From positions 1 to 32,661 of the forward strand of contig JAKITQ010000035.1 of assembly GCA_021647985.1 (NCBI GenBank): 32,661 nt of DNA, in the 5' to 3' direction. The DNA is from Flavobacteriaceae bacterium. GTDB lineage: Bacteria; Bacteroidota; Bacteroidia; Flavobacteriales; Flavobacteriaceae. Below the pieces are notes generated by a model, which was given only the letters and a program-made list of their open reading frames with translations, did no database searches and was not told the origin of the DNA. Positions 8,007 to 17,614 of the stretch are shown piece after piece; positions within the stretch are counted from its first letter, which is position 1; every line of letters starts with the position of its first letter. The translations under genes were made by a program, and so were the position numbers.

Positions 8007-9002
8007 ATGAAGAAAAAAATTAAAATTGCCGTTTTCGGAGGGGGAAGTTGGGCAACTGCAATTGTAAAAATGTTATCAGAAAATTTAGATAATGTAGGTT
8101 GGTATATGAGAAGTACCTATGCTGTTGAACATATTAAATTGAATAAGCATAACCCTAATTATCTTAGTTCTGCAGCGTTATACCCAGAAAAATTATTTAT
8201 ATCTAGCGAAATTAATGAAATGATATCATATGCAGATTATTTGATATTTGCGATTCCTTCAGCTTTTTTAAAATCGGAATTGGATAAGATTACAAATTCA
8301 CTTGAGGGCAAAATTATATTTTCGGCAATCAAAGGAATTGTTCCGGAAACGGGATTAATCGTTGGAGAACATTTTCACAATGTATTGCATGTTCCTATTG
8401 ACAATATTGGTGTTATTACTGGGCCGTGTCACGCAGAAGAAGTAGCCATGGAGAGATTGTCTTATTTAACCATTGCCTGTCAAGACGAAGATAAAGCGAT
8501 TGCTTTGGCCGAGGTGATAGAAGGCAGGTATATTAAAACTAAAATTTCTGATGATATTATTGGAACAGAATACGCTGCCATGTTAAAGAACATTTTTGCC
8601 ATTGCGGCTGGAATAGCGCATGGTTTGGGTTATGGTGACAATTTTCAAGCAGTTTTAATGTCGAATAGTATTCGTGAGATGAAACGTTTTATTAATAAGG
8701 TTCATAAAATGAAAAGGAACATCAATAATTCTGCTTATTTGGGTGACTTATTGGTTACAGGTTATTCTGTTTTTAGTAGAAACAGAATGTTTGGGAATAT
8801 GATTGGTAAAGGATATACAGTAAAATCGGCTATGTTTGAAATGAGTATGGTTGCCGAAGGTTATTACGCTACCAAAAGTGCCTTTAAAATCAATAAAAAA
8901 AACCAAGCCAAAACTCCAATCATTGATGTTGTTTATGCCATATTGTATGAAAACAAGGAAGCAAAATTAGAATTTCAAAAATTAACGGAGATATTGGATT
9001 AG
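8007..9002 (+). CDS. gpsA: NAD(P)-dependent glycerol-3-phosphate dehydrogenase
   Basis: GpsA (331 residues) interconverts dihydroxyacetone phosphate and sn-glycerol 3-phosphate, the backbone for phospholipids. The N-terminal AVFGGGSWATAI is the NAD-binding loop (the GpsA variant GxGxWG/AT). ITGPCHAEEVAM is the middle motif. EYAAMLKNIFAIAAGIAHGLGYGDN contains the conserved catalytic Lys, followed by NSIREMKRF. Length is normal. It stands alone on the plus strand, and the glycerol uptake and kinase genes lie 1-3.5 kb away on the other strand. Together they could feed glycerol into the same metabolite. Confidence 0.95.
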   Translation: MKKKIKIAVFGGGSWATAIVKMLSENLDNVGWYMRSTYAVEHIKLNKHNPNYLSSAALYPEKLFISSEINEMISYADYLIFAIPSAFLKSELDKITNSLEGKIIFSAIKGIVPETGLIVGEHFHNVLHVPIDNIGVITGPCHAEEVAMERLSYLTIACQDEDKAIALAEVIEGRYIKTKISDDIIGTEYAAMLKNIFAIAAGIAHGLGYGDNFQAVLMSNSIREMKRFINKVHKMKRNINNSAYLGDLLVTGYSVFSRNRMFGNMIGKGYTVKSAMFEMSMVAEGYYATKSAFKINKKNQAKTPIIDVVYAILYENKEAKLEFQKLTEILD

Positions 9003-9028
9003 TAAATTTTATTCACTAATAATAGTGT

Positions 9029-9448
9029 TTACTTCGATTTCAATAAGCCATACGGGGTTAACAAAACACCTTTTTTATTTAGCTGTTTGATTATCCTTAG
9101 GTTACTTTCTTTTAAAGTATTTTTTTTGAGCATAAAATTTTTTTCGAACATTTTGTTGTTTTCAAAAAAAGTAACTTGAAATGTATTGTTCAATTGTAAT
9201 ACCTCTTCTTGAATCAATTCAATTTTTGCTATAGAATGTGCAGGAAGGATTTCAATTTTATGCCTCATTTGTGAAGTCCTTTTGTTGTTGTCAAAACCCT
9301 GACTAACAATTAATACCATTTCCAGTTCAATATCTTTTTTATTGATCAAATAGGCATAATAATCATTCGTTTTAAAAGTTTTATTATATTCTTGCACGAT
9401 GGCCAAGTGCAGATTTTCAACTGAAGGAATTTTTATGTCTTTTTTCAT
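9029..9448 (-). CDS. Conserved hypothetical protein, 139 aa
   Basis: No signal peptide or membrane segment is visible. The protein has alternating hydrophobic/charged strands (NDYYAYLINKKDIELEMVLIVSQGF; RHKIEILPAHSIAKIELI; TFQVTFFENNKMFEKNFML), which suggests an all-beta cytosolic fold with a lysine-rich C-terminus. I recall similar flavobacterial proteins, sometimes labelled as a phenylalanyl-tRNA synthetase alpha subunit, but nothing here resembles PheS motifs and I would not transfer that name. It converges with gpsA (26 bp between stops) and has the RAYT element upstream. Confidence 0.75.
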   Translation of the reverse strand: MKKDIKIPSVENLHLAIVQEYNKTFKTNDYYAYLINKKDIELEMVLIVSQGFDNNKRTSQMRHKIEILPAHSIAKIELIQEEVLQLNNTFQVTFFENNKMFEKNFMLKKNTLKESNLRIIKQLNKKGVLLTPYGLLKSK

Positions 9449-9471
9449 TTTAATTATTTGACTTTTTTGAC

Positions 9472-9538
9472 ACCTACATGGTCTTGGATACCTTGCAGGA
9501 TTATATTATCCTGCAAGGTTTTTTTTAACCTTGTAGGT
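9472..9538. repeat. REP-like hairpin cluster downstream of the RAYT gene
   Basis: Three related palindromic modules overlap here. acctacatggt (9472-9482) faces accttgcagg (9490-9499). A perfect 12-bp stem pairs 9490-9501 with 9508-9519. A further stem pairs cctgcaaggtt (9510-9520) with aaccttgtagg (9527-9537) around a T loop. The same consensus (acctRcaaggt...accttgYagg) recurs on the other side of the transposase gene at 10119-10146. The arrangement is that of REP/BIME DNA mobilised by a RAYT enzyme. Confidence 0.75.
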
Positions 9539-9544
9539 ATATAT

Positions 9545-10099
9545 TTATTCCAATGTATATTTTAAACCAAGTATATCGTTTTTATATTGGTGCACAAATT
9601 TAAAATTTTCAAGATCGAAAAAGAATTCAATAAGGTCATCAGAATTTATGATGTTGGTAGAACCATCTATAATTGGCCCATAAGAACTATATTTATACTT
9701 TTTAAAATCATCAATTATACCATGTTTTACTGGGTTGTTATGCACATAAATAATAAGGTTTCTAAAATATTCTTCTGATTGAATTTTAATTCTTTTAAAA
9801 TGTTTTTCGAATAAACTACCCGTTCTATCTTGTTGCTTATTAAAAGCTTTAGCATAGGCATTGAAAAAATTAGAAAATTTTTGTGTTACGATGTCACTAT
9901 CATTATCAACTTTTATAACTAAATGAAAATGATTACTTAAAAGGCAATAAGCAAAAACAGTTACCTGATTGCTTAAATATTTAGTTAAGAGCTTTGTAAA
10001 ATAATCATAATTGCCACTGTTTTCGAATATGTTACATCTATTTATTCCTCGATTATAGATATGATAATAACGATCTTTTTCAAGAATTTCTAGTTTCAT
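9545..10099 (-). CDS. REP-associated tyrosine transposase (RAYT, IS200-like Y1_Tnp)
   Basis: The 184-residue protein is a single-domain HUH nuclease. YYHIYNRGINR is at residues 11-21, AYCLLSNHFHLVIK has the HUH pair H57/H59, and IIYVHNNPVKHG has the likely catalytic tyrosine Y118. RAYTs cut and join single-stranded REP hairpins. They are usually domesticated, single-copy genes without a TnpB partner. Both flanks carry hairpins of the same family (9472-9538 and 10119-10146), which supports a resident RAYT with its substrate. It sits between the 139-aa gene and glpK. Length and motifs look intact, so activity is plausible. Confidence 0.9.
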   Translation of the reverse strand: MKLEILEKDRYYHIYNRGINRCNIFENSGNYDYFTKLLTKYLSNQVTVFAYCLLSNHFHLVIKVDNDSDIVTQKFSNFFNAYAKAFNKQQDRTGSLFEKHFKRIKIQSEEYFRNLIIYVHNNPVKHGIIDDFKKYKYSSYGPIIDGSTNIINSDDLIEFFFDLENFKFVHQYKNDILGLKYTLE

Positions 10100-10118
10100 A
10101 ATGATATGTTTCTTTTAT

Positions 10119-10146
10119 ACCTACAAGGTCTTGGAGACCTTGCAGG
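10119..10146. repeat. REP-like hairpin upstream of the RAYT gene
   Basis: cctacaaggtc (10120-10130) pairs with gaccttgcagg (10136-10146) at 10 of 11 positions around a 5-nt loop. It shares the consensus of the hairpins at 9472-9538. It lies between the RAYT start and the glpK stop, so it would also be in the 3' end of the glpFK transcript. Confidence 0.75.
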
Positions 10147-10155
10147 AGGCATAAA

Positions 10156-12445
<2,290 letters not shown>

Positions 12446-12617
12446 AAAAAATTGTTAAAAGTTGATTAGGGCAAATTACATATTATTTTTTAGATATTTC
12501 CGTGTTCGGATAAATTGCCAAGCCGGCAAATGTATAATGATTGCTAATTGGTTTTATTAGTAAATGTTTTCCTTTGTATTTTTCAGATATTGCCTAAAAT
12601 TTTATTGTATTATCTTG

Positions 12618-12646
12618 ACCTGCCCGACTTTGTCATTCAGGCGGGT
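12618..12646. repeat. CCTGCC-family palindromic repeat
   Basis: acctgcc (12618-12624) and ggcgggt (12640-12646) form a 7-bp stem with one G-T wobble around a 15-nt loop. The same two arms occur at 32521-32562. Confidence 0.55.
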
Positions 12647-12693
12647 AGTACTTCAAAAATTATAGTTACCTCTAAAAAACTCTGAAAATTTTG

Positions 12694-12714
12694 ACCTGCC
12701 TGCCGCAGGCAGGT
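12694..12714. repeat. CCTGCC-family perfect palindrome
   Basis: acctgcctgc (12694-12703) and gcaggcaggt (12705-12714) are perfect 10-bp inverted arms around a single base. It lies 45 bp past the molybdoenzyme stop. GC content is far above the surrounding DNA. It lacks a T-tract on the minus strand, so terminator function is uncertain. Confidence 0.65.
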
Positions 12715-12758
12715 GCGAATGAATTTTTAGAACCCACCTTAAACTTTGGCCGTTAACA

Positions 12759-14870
12759 TTATTTTACCCTTTCAATTTTAACTTTTGTACCACTAAAATT
12801 GGCATTACCTGTTAAAAAGTCAATTTTATTGGGGTCTGTTAGATCGTTAATGCTTACACCGGCATTTTTTTTAGCAATGCGCATACTTGACCCATTATAA
12901 TTGTGACCCCAGCCATGAGGAATACTAACTACACCTTCCATCATTTCGCTACTTATTTCAATAGGGATTTTTAAAGATCCTACCTTTGAACTTACTGTTA
13001 CATTTTGCTGGTTTATAATATTTAAAATTTTGGCATCTTCTGGATTGATCAAAAGGGTGCAGCGTTCTTTTCCTTTAATTAATCGGGTAACATTATGCAT
13101 CCATGAATTGTTTGATCTTAAATGTCTTCGACCAATCAATGAAAAATTATACGCTCCGTTGGAATTATTTTTCCATTCCGCCAATTGATTTTTTAATCTA
13201 TTCAAATCTTGTACAAATTCGACTGGGGCCAATTCAATTTTCTTGTCTTTTGTAAATAATCTCTCTGGCAAACAAGATTTTAATTCGCCAAGATCTATAC
13301 CATGTGGATTTTCTTTTAACTTTTTTACAGACAATCCCTTATCTTTATAGGGGCCTTTTTGTAGCATATAATCGATCATTATTTCGGGTGTTGCCGGGTT
13401 GTCTTTACCTCCCATTCTATTGGTCAATTCTTTAAATATTTCCCAATCGTGTTTTTGATCTTGATTTTTATCGAATAAAATTTCAGAATATTTACTAGTA
13501 TTTCTAACTGCCAATTGGTGAAAAGCCAAATCGTAATGAGAAGTTTCTAATCCTGTTGTTGAAGGTAAAATAATATCAGCATATTGTGTGGTTTCATTGA
13601 TATAAATATCTATGGCAACCATAAATTCTAATTGTTCTAATGCTATGGCTAAATGCTTGCCATTTGGTGTTGATAATACGGGGTTACCTGCTATGGTTAC
13701 CATCGCTTTAATTTGCCCTTTACCTTCTGTGCATATTTCATCGGCTAATGTTGCAACAGGTAATTCTCCTGAGTATTCGGGTAAATTTCTTACTCTGCTT
13801 TTATATCTGTCAAAATTTCCGGTTTTACCTGTTACAGTTGCCATACCAACCAAATCAATCGCCGGAAGTGTGAACATTGCTCCACCCTTTTTATCAAAAT
13901 TATCAGTAATAATATTTAAAACATTGACAAGCCACAGGCAAACACCTCCAAATTCGTGTGTTGAAACTCCTAATCTACCATAACAAACAGCGGTTTTGGC
14001 GAGTGCAAATTTTCTAGCTAACTTTTTAATTTCATCTGTAGGTATCCCAATGGTTTCGGCAATTTTTTCAGGAGAAAAATTAGTACTTAAATTTTTTATG
14101 ACTTTCCAATTATTGATGTGTGATTCTAAATGTGCTTTTTTAGTTAATTTTTCCTCAAAAATTACATGAATCAATGCCAATAAAAATAAGGCATCTTTTC
14201 CAGGTTTGATAAATAAATGTTGGTTGGCTATTTTTGCAGTTTCCGTAAATCTAGGATCGACAACTACAAACTCACCGCCTCTTTTTTGAATTGCTTTTAA
14301 ACGATTGGCAAAGTCTGGTGCCGTCATTAAACTACCGTTAGATACTACCGGGTTACCTCCAATGATAAGCATAAAACTGGTATGATCTATATCGGGAATT
14401 GGAATTAGCATATGATGCCCAAACATTTTTAACGAACTAATATGATGGGGTAATTGATCAACAGAAGTAGCAGAATATTTTTGTTTGGAATTTAGACTTT
14501 TAATAAAAGGAGTGCCAAATAACATCATCCCTGAATTATGTACGTTGGGATTGCCTTGATAAGAACCTACCGCATCATTGCCGTATTTTTTTTGAATGGA
14601 TAATAATCGATTTACTACTTCATCAAAGGCCTCTTCCCAAGAAATGTTTTTCCAACCGTTTGTAGTTCTTTTTACAGGTGTTTTCAATCGATCTTTATCG
14701 TGATATAAATCTTGTAAGGCAACTGCTTTCGGACAAATATGGCCTCTGCTAAACATATCTTTTTTATCACCTTTTATGGAGATAATATTTGTTTCACTAT
14801 ATTTTATTTCTAAGCCACACATGGCTTCACACAGGTTGCAAGTACGAAAATGCGTTTTTATATTTTCCAT
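12759..14870 (-). CDS. Molybdopterin-dependent oxidoreductase (DMSO reductase / formate dehydrogenase-like)
   Basis: The 703-residue protein starts with a [4Fe-4S] motif, C11-x2-C14-x3-C18 ... C46 (HICPKAVAL). Mo-bis-MGD domains follow: LIIGGNPVVSNGSLMTAPDF, GRLGVSTHEFGG, and a C-terminal molydopterin-binding domain ending near LTGNANFSGTKV. There is no Tat signal, so it is probably cytosolic. No Cys or Sec is evident at the usual metal-ligand position (around STKxx/SVDQLPHH, residues about 146-151), so the protein ligand may be Ser, Asp or none. No electron-transfer subunit is adjacent. Its ATG overlaps the stop of the DUF1330 gene by one base (TAATG), which indicates translational coupling. 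Substrate unknown. Confidence 0.9.
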   Translation of the reverse strand: MENIKTHFRTCNLCEAMCGLEIKYSETNIISIKGDKKDMFSRGHICPKAVALQDLYHDKDRLKTPVKRTTNGWKNISWEEAFDEVVNRLLSIQKKYGNDAVGSYQGNPNVHNSGMMLFGTPFIKSLNSKQKYSATSVDQLPHHISSLKMFGHHMLIPIPDIDHTSFMLIIGGNPVVSNGSLMTAPDFANRLKAIQKRGGEFVVVDPRFTETAKIANQHLFIKPGKDALFLLALIHVIFEEKLTKKAHLESHINNWKVIKNLSTNFSPEKIAETIGIPTDEIKKLARKFALAKTAVCYGRLGVSTHEFGGVCLWLVNVLNIITDNFDKKGGAMFTLPAIDLVGMATVTGKTGNFDRYKSRVRNLPEYSGELPVATLADEICTEGKGQIKAMVTIAGNPVLSTPNGKHLAIALEQLEFMVAIDIYINETTQYADIILPSTTGLETSHYDLAFHQLAVRNTSKYSEILFDKNQDQKHDWEIFKELTNRMGGKDNPATPEIMIDYMLQKGPYKDKGLSVKKLKENPHGIDLGELKSCLPERLFTKDKKIELAPVEFVQDLNRLKNQLAEWKNNSNGAYNFSLIGRRHLRSNNSWMHNVTRLIKGKERCTLLINPEDAKILNIINQQNVTVSSKVGSLKIPIEISSEMMEGVVSIPHGWGHNYNGSSMRIAKKNAGVSINDLTDPNKIDFLTGNANFSGTKVKIERVK

Positions 14871-15262
14871 TATTTTAAGGTTTGGCAGGCAAGTAAGCCG
14901 CCATATTCTAAGGCTATGGTTCTGTCGTTCGAAATTTTTTGATAAGCAGGATCAGCCACCATTTTTAAAAAATGATCTACCGTTGGATATTCTACTAAAA
15001 ACACCATATCTGGCTCATTTTCAGTATCTCCAATTACAGTGGTTGCCACAACCCCTTTCCAAATTAATTTCGCATTCGAAGCAGCAACAAAGGCTTTCGC
15101 TTTTCTAAAATAACGCGCATAAGCCTCTTTACCAGTCTCATTTCCATTTTCGGTAATTTTCTTAAACTTAATAATGTTGATCATTACCAAAGGCGTATTT
15201 TTTGGATATGTCTTTAATTTCGCCATTTGATCCTGGGTTGGATTTACTTGAGTAAGTTGCAT
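14870..15262 (-). CDS. DUF1330 family protein (dimeric alpha-beta barrel)
   Basis: The 130-residue cytosolic protein has the ferredoxin-like dimeric alpha-beta barrel pattern of DUF1330: PLVMINIIKFKK, then YARYFRKAKAFV, then LIWKGVVATTVIGD, MVFLVEYPTVDHFLKMVADPAYQ and the final TIALEYGGLLACQ. Folds of this kind often bind small organic ligands or carry out cofactor-free or haem chemistry, but no function is fixed. It is first in a two-gene unit with the molybdoenzyme, with a 1-base TAATG overlap. I infer it works with that enzyme or its substrate. Confidence 0.85.
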   Translation of the reverse strand: MQLTQVNPTQDQMAKLKTYPKNTPLVMINIIKFKKITENGNETGKEAYARYFRKAKAFVAASNAKLIWKGVVATTVIGDTENEPDMVFLVEYPTVDHFLKMVADPAYQKISNDRTIALEYGGLLACQTLK

Positions 15263-15284
15263 AAGGTTTTGGGTTTAAATTATT

Positions 15285-15448
15285 TATACTCAAACCAAAT
15301 AGCTTTTCGGTTTTTTGTCTTGTCCTTTTTCTCTTTACCTGTGTTAAAAAATGAAATCGTAGCTACGGCTATGATTGAATTTTTTGCCTTGCTAAAGAAA
15401 AAAATTACTTGCTTCAAAATTCCCTAAAACCTATTTGGTTTGAGTATA
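15285..15448. mobile_element. MITE-like palindromic element, 164 bp, with 18-bp TIRs
   Basis: tatactcaaaccaaatag (15285-15302) and its exact reverse complement (15431-15448) bound the element. Inside, an imperfect inverted repeat is centred on cgtagctacg (15358-15367), with aaaaaatgaaatc and gattgaatttttt arms. There is no credible gene; the only open frame through it lacks codon character. I could not find a clear target duplication. Size and layout (TIR, A/T-tract arms, central palindrome) match the element at 229-390, though the terminal sequences differ. Confidence 0.7.
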
Positions 15449-15591
15449 TTGTTAGCGGAAGATAAAGAATTTTTCTTACAATATATTCTGTTGCTATCAA
15501 AAGCCAAAAGTAAAATTACAGGCTACAAGCAAAGAATCTACCTTGGATTCACAATTCATAATTTATAATTCATAACTCATATTGTTAACAA
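15449..15591. other. Non-coding gap with degenerate CATAACT-like repeats
   Basis: No gene is visible. Near 15550-15582 the sequence is a string of related units (ttcataatt, ttataattcata, actcat) resembling decayed copies of the 7-bp CATAACT unit that forms the perfect array at 19161-19244. Confidence 0.5.
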
Positions 15592-15774
15592 CTAATCCTC
15601 CAAATTCTTCCTATTCTTTGCCCTGTTAAACATAATATATGCAATGATTACTAAAACGGCAAAAGGCAAATAAGTACCTATGGCAATTCCTATTTCGTAC
15701 CCTTTATCAGGTGCTTTATTCATTTTCTCTTCAATATCAACTTGAAGAAGTAATATTAAGTTTAGATAATTCAT
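15592..15774 (-). CDS. Small membrane protein, 60 aa
   Basis: The 60-residue protein has one strong membrane helix (IAIGTYLPFAVLVIIAYIMF, about residues 30-49) followed by a basic, charged tail (NRAKNRKNLED), so the C-terminus is probably cytosolic. An internal Met at residue 18 could be the start. However, the ATG at 15774 overlaps the stop of the enoyl-CoA hydratase gene as ATGA, which favours the longer form through translational coupling. I do not recognise the family. It is last in a unit with the hydratase. Confidence 0.6.
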   Translation of the reverse strand: MNYLNLILLLQVDIEEKMNKAPDKGYEIGIAIGTYLPFAVLVIIAYIMFNRAKNRKNLED

Positions 15775-16526
15775 TTTTTAAAATTATTCAGTGCTTTTAC
15801 TGTAAAATCAGACAATACAAGTTCGCCACTAATTGCTGCCCTTTTTATAAGTAGTGAGTCCCAATGATCTGTATTTTCCCAAAACATTTTTTTCATGGCG
15901 CTTAAAGCTTCCAAGTTGTAAGAAGCTAAATTTTGAGATAAAAAACCAATGCTTTCATCCATATCTTGTATGTTTTCAAAAACTTTTGCAAACAAACCTT
16001 TTTCTTTTGCCCAATATGCTGTTTTCCAATTTTTTGCATCCAAACTTAATTCGCTTAAAGCGGATACTCCCATTTTACGTTCAATGACAGGGGCAATAAC
16101 AAACGGGCCAATACCAATACTTAATTCGGAGAGTTTGATATCAGCGGCTTCCGTTGCAAAACAATAATCTGTTGCTGCTAAAATACCAAGACCACCACCT
16201 ACAGCTTTTCCTTGTGCTCTACCAATTATTATTTTAGGGCATGTACGCAGGCTGTTTATTAAATTGGCAAATCCAGAAAAAAATTGTTTGCCATCCTCTA
16301 TGTTTTTTATGGCTAATAATTCATCAAAAGAAGCTCCAGCGCAGAAAGCTTTATCACCTTCACTTTGCAATATAATTACGTGTACTAGGTCATCTTTACT
16401 CAATCGTTTTATTTCATTAATCAATCGATTTAACAATTCGCTTGGAAAGGAATTACTTGCAGGATGAAAAAAAGTAAGGGTAGCTACTTTATTTTCTATA
16501 TGTGTTTGGATCGTGCCTTTGGTCAT
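15771..16526 (-). CDS. Enoyl-CoA hydratase/isomerase (crotonase) family protein
   Basis: The 251-residue cytosolic protein of the crotonase fold has AFCAGASFDEL (about residues 61-71), the first oxyanion-hole segment, and GKAVGGGLGILAATDYCFA, the second. ADIKLSELSIGIGPFVIAP follows, with the Glu used by many hydratases. The family hydrates or isomerises enoyl-CoA thioesters, and this version resembles methylglutaconyl-CoA hydratases of branched-chain degradation. No liu-pathway partner is nearby, so the substrate is open. It precedes the 60-aa membrane-protein gene with a 4-base ATGA overlap and follows fabD by 60 bp. Confidence 0.88.
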   Translation of the reverse strand: MTKGTIQTHIENKVATLTFFHPASNSFPSELLNRLINEIKRLSKDDLVHVIILQSEGDKAFCAGASFDELLAIKNIEDGKQFFSGFANLINSLRTCPKIIIGRAQGKAVGGGLGILAATDYCFATEAADIKLSELSIGIGPFVIAPVIERKMGVSALSELSLDAKNWKTAYWAKEKGLFAKVFENIQDMDESIGFLSQNLASYNLEALSAMKKMFWENTDHWDSLLIKRAAISGELVLSDFTVKALNNFKK

Positions 16527-16586
16527 GATTATTTTTGATTCGAGTAAAAGATTCTCACTTTTGTGGGAAAGATAATTTAAAAGGTA

Positions 16587-17465
16587 TTATGAAACTCCAT
16601 TTGCCGCAACGTTTCTATCTATTTTTCGCATCAAACCTTGTAAGACTTTTCCAGGTCCGATTTCTGTAAACTCAGTAGCGCCATCGGTAATCATTTGCTG
16701 GATGGTTTGTGTCCATCTAACAGGCGAAGTTAATTGGGCAATTAAATTTTCTTTAATTTCTGCTGCATTGCTAACCGACTTAGCGACAACATTTTGATAG
16801 ATTGGACAATTTGGTTCGTTAAAATTTGTATCTTCAATGGCCGCTGCAAGTTCTTCACGAGCTGGTTCCATTAATGGAGAATGAAAAGCGCCACCAACAG
16901 GTAAAACCATTGCCATTCTTGCTCCTTTTTCTTTCAATATTTCGCAAGCTTGATCAATAGCTTTTATTTCTCCTGAGATTACTAGCTGACCAGGACAATT
17001 ATAATTGGCAGCAACCACAACACCATTACTTTTACTGCAAACTTCTTCAACAATTTTATCTTCTAAACCTATAATTGCCGCCATAGTTGATGTTTCAATT
17101 TCACAAGCTTTTTGCATGGCTAAAGCTCTTTGTGAAACTAATTTCAATGCAGATTCAAAATCTAAAACACCATTGGCAACCAATGCAGAAAATTCACCAA
17201 GTGAATGCCCAGCAACCATATTGGGTTTAAAATCATCACCCAATGTTTTGGCTAAGATTACCGAATGTAAAAAAATTGCAGGTTGGGTAACTTTGGTTTG
17301 CTTTAAGTCCTCAGCTGTACCTTCAAACATAATATCCGTTATAGAAAACCCTAAAATTTTATTCGCTTTGTTAAAATATTCTTGTGCTAAAGGTGATTTT
17401 TCAAAAAGGTCTAAACCCATTCCTGAAAATTGTGCACCCTGACCGGGAAATATATATGCTTTCAT
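16587..17465 (-). CDS. fabD: ACP S-malonyltransferase
   Basis: FabD (292 residues) moves malonyl from CoA to acyl-carrier protein, supplying fatty acid elongation. IFPGQGAQFSGMG (residues 5-17) is the oxyanion loop, GHSLGE holds the nucleophile S88, H195 is in GGAFHSPLM, and Q160 is in CPGQLVISG. EIGPGKVLQGL is at the C-terminus. Length is slightly short but complete. The gene is divergent from the queuosine transporter, and a 36-bp perfect palindrome lies in the 149-bp gap. A TAnnTTTG motif is found 28 nt upstream. Confidence 0.95.
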   Translation of the reverse strand: MKAYIFPGQGAQFSGMGLDLFEKSPLAQEYFNKANKILGFSITDIMFEGTAEDLKQTKVTQPAIFLHSVILAKTLGDDFKPNMVAGHSLGEFSALVANGVLDFESALKLVSQRALAMQKACEIETSTMAAIIGLEDKIVEEVCSKSNGVVVAANYNCPGQLVISGEIKAIDQACEILKEKGARMAMVLPVGGAFHSPLMEPAREELAAAIEDTNFNEPNCPIYQNVVAKSVSNAAEIKENLIAQLTSPVRWTQTIQQMITDGATEFTEIGPGKVLQGLMRKIDRNVAANGVS

Positions 17466-17492
17466 ATGATCTCTTAATTAACTTTCTATATA

Positions 17493-17500
17493 CAAAAATA
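17493..17500 (-). promoter_or_regulatory. Candidate -7 element for fabD
   Basis: The minus strand reads TATTTTTG (TAnnTTTG), 28 nt before the fabD ATG. The palindrome at 17524-17559 lies just upstream of it, close enough to act as an operator. Confidence 0.45.
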
Positions 17501-17523
17501 GGAAATTAAGATTGAAGAACGAA

Positions 17524-17559
17524 GACTGTAGACCGAAGAAATTTCTTCGGTCTACAGTC
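17524..17559. repeat. 36-bp perfect palindrome between divergent genes
   Basis: The 18-base arm at 17524-17541 (starting gactgtagaccg) is the exact reverse complement of 17542-17559, with no loop. It lies between fabD and the queuosine transporter, upstream of both, so it is not a terminator for either. The flanking bases continue a G-A-A-G heptad-like pattern. It is either a REP-type repeat or a regulator-binding site. Confidence 0.75.
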
Positions 17560-17614
17560 ACCCATCTTCTAGCCATTTTTTTTTATCTATTTTAGCAACA
17601 CAACTTACTAAAAA

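Larger units (their letters stand above)
12446..12758. other. Non-coding gap with palindromic repeats
   Basis: No convincing gene is present. The region separates glpF from the convergent-side end of the molybdoenzyme gene, with both genes on the minus strand. It has a small ttgcc/ggcaa stem near 12520-12535 and two CCTGCC-family palindromes, listed separately. Confidence 0.7.

Noticed and set aside
9014-9027. Hairpin cactaataatagtg between gpsA and the 139-aa gene as a terminator
   Set aside because: The stem is only five A/T-rich pairs and no T-tract follows on either strand.
13612-13983. 123-aa plus-strand open frame inside the molybdoenzyme gene
   Set aside because: It is antisense to conserved coding sequence, with Ser/Pro-rich composition typical of shadow frames.
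15227-15427. 66-aa plus-strand open frame across the second palindromic element
   Set aside because: It overlaps the terminal inverted repeat and the DUF1330 start, is low-complexity, and has no homologue-like motif.
17005-17442. 145-aa plus-strand open frame inside fabD
   Set aside because: It is an antisense shadow of a fully conserved fabD frame and has no recognisable domain.
17466-17614. preQ1 riboswitch upstream of the queuosine transporter
   Set aside because: The gap is dominated by the perfect palindrome, and I see no preQ1 aptamer pattern with an A-rich tail near the start codon.
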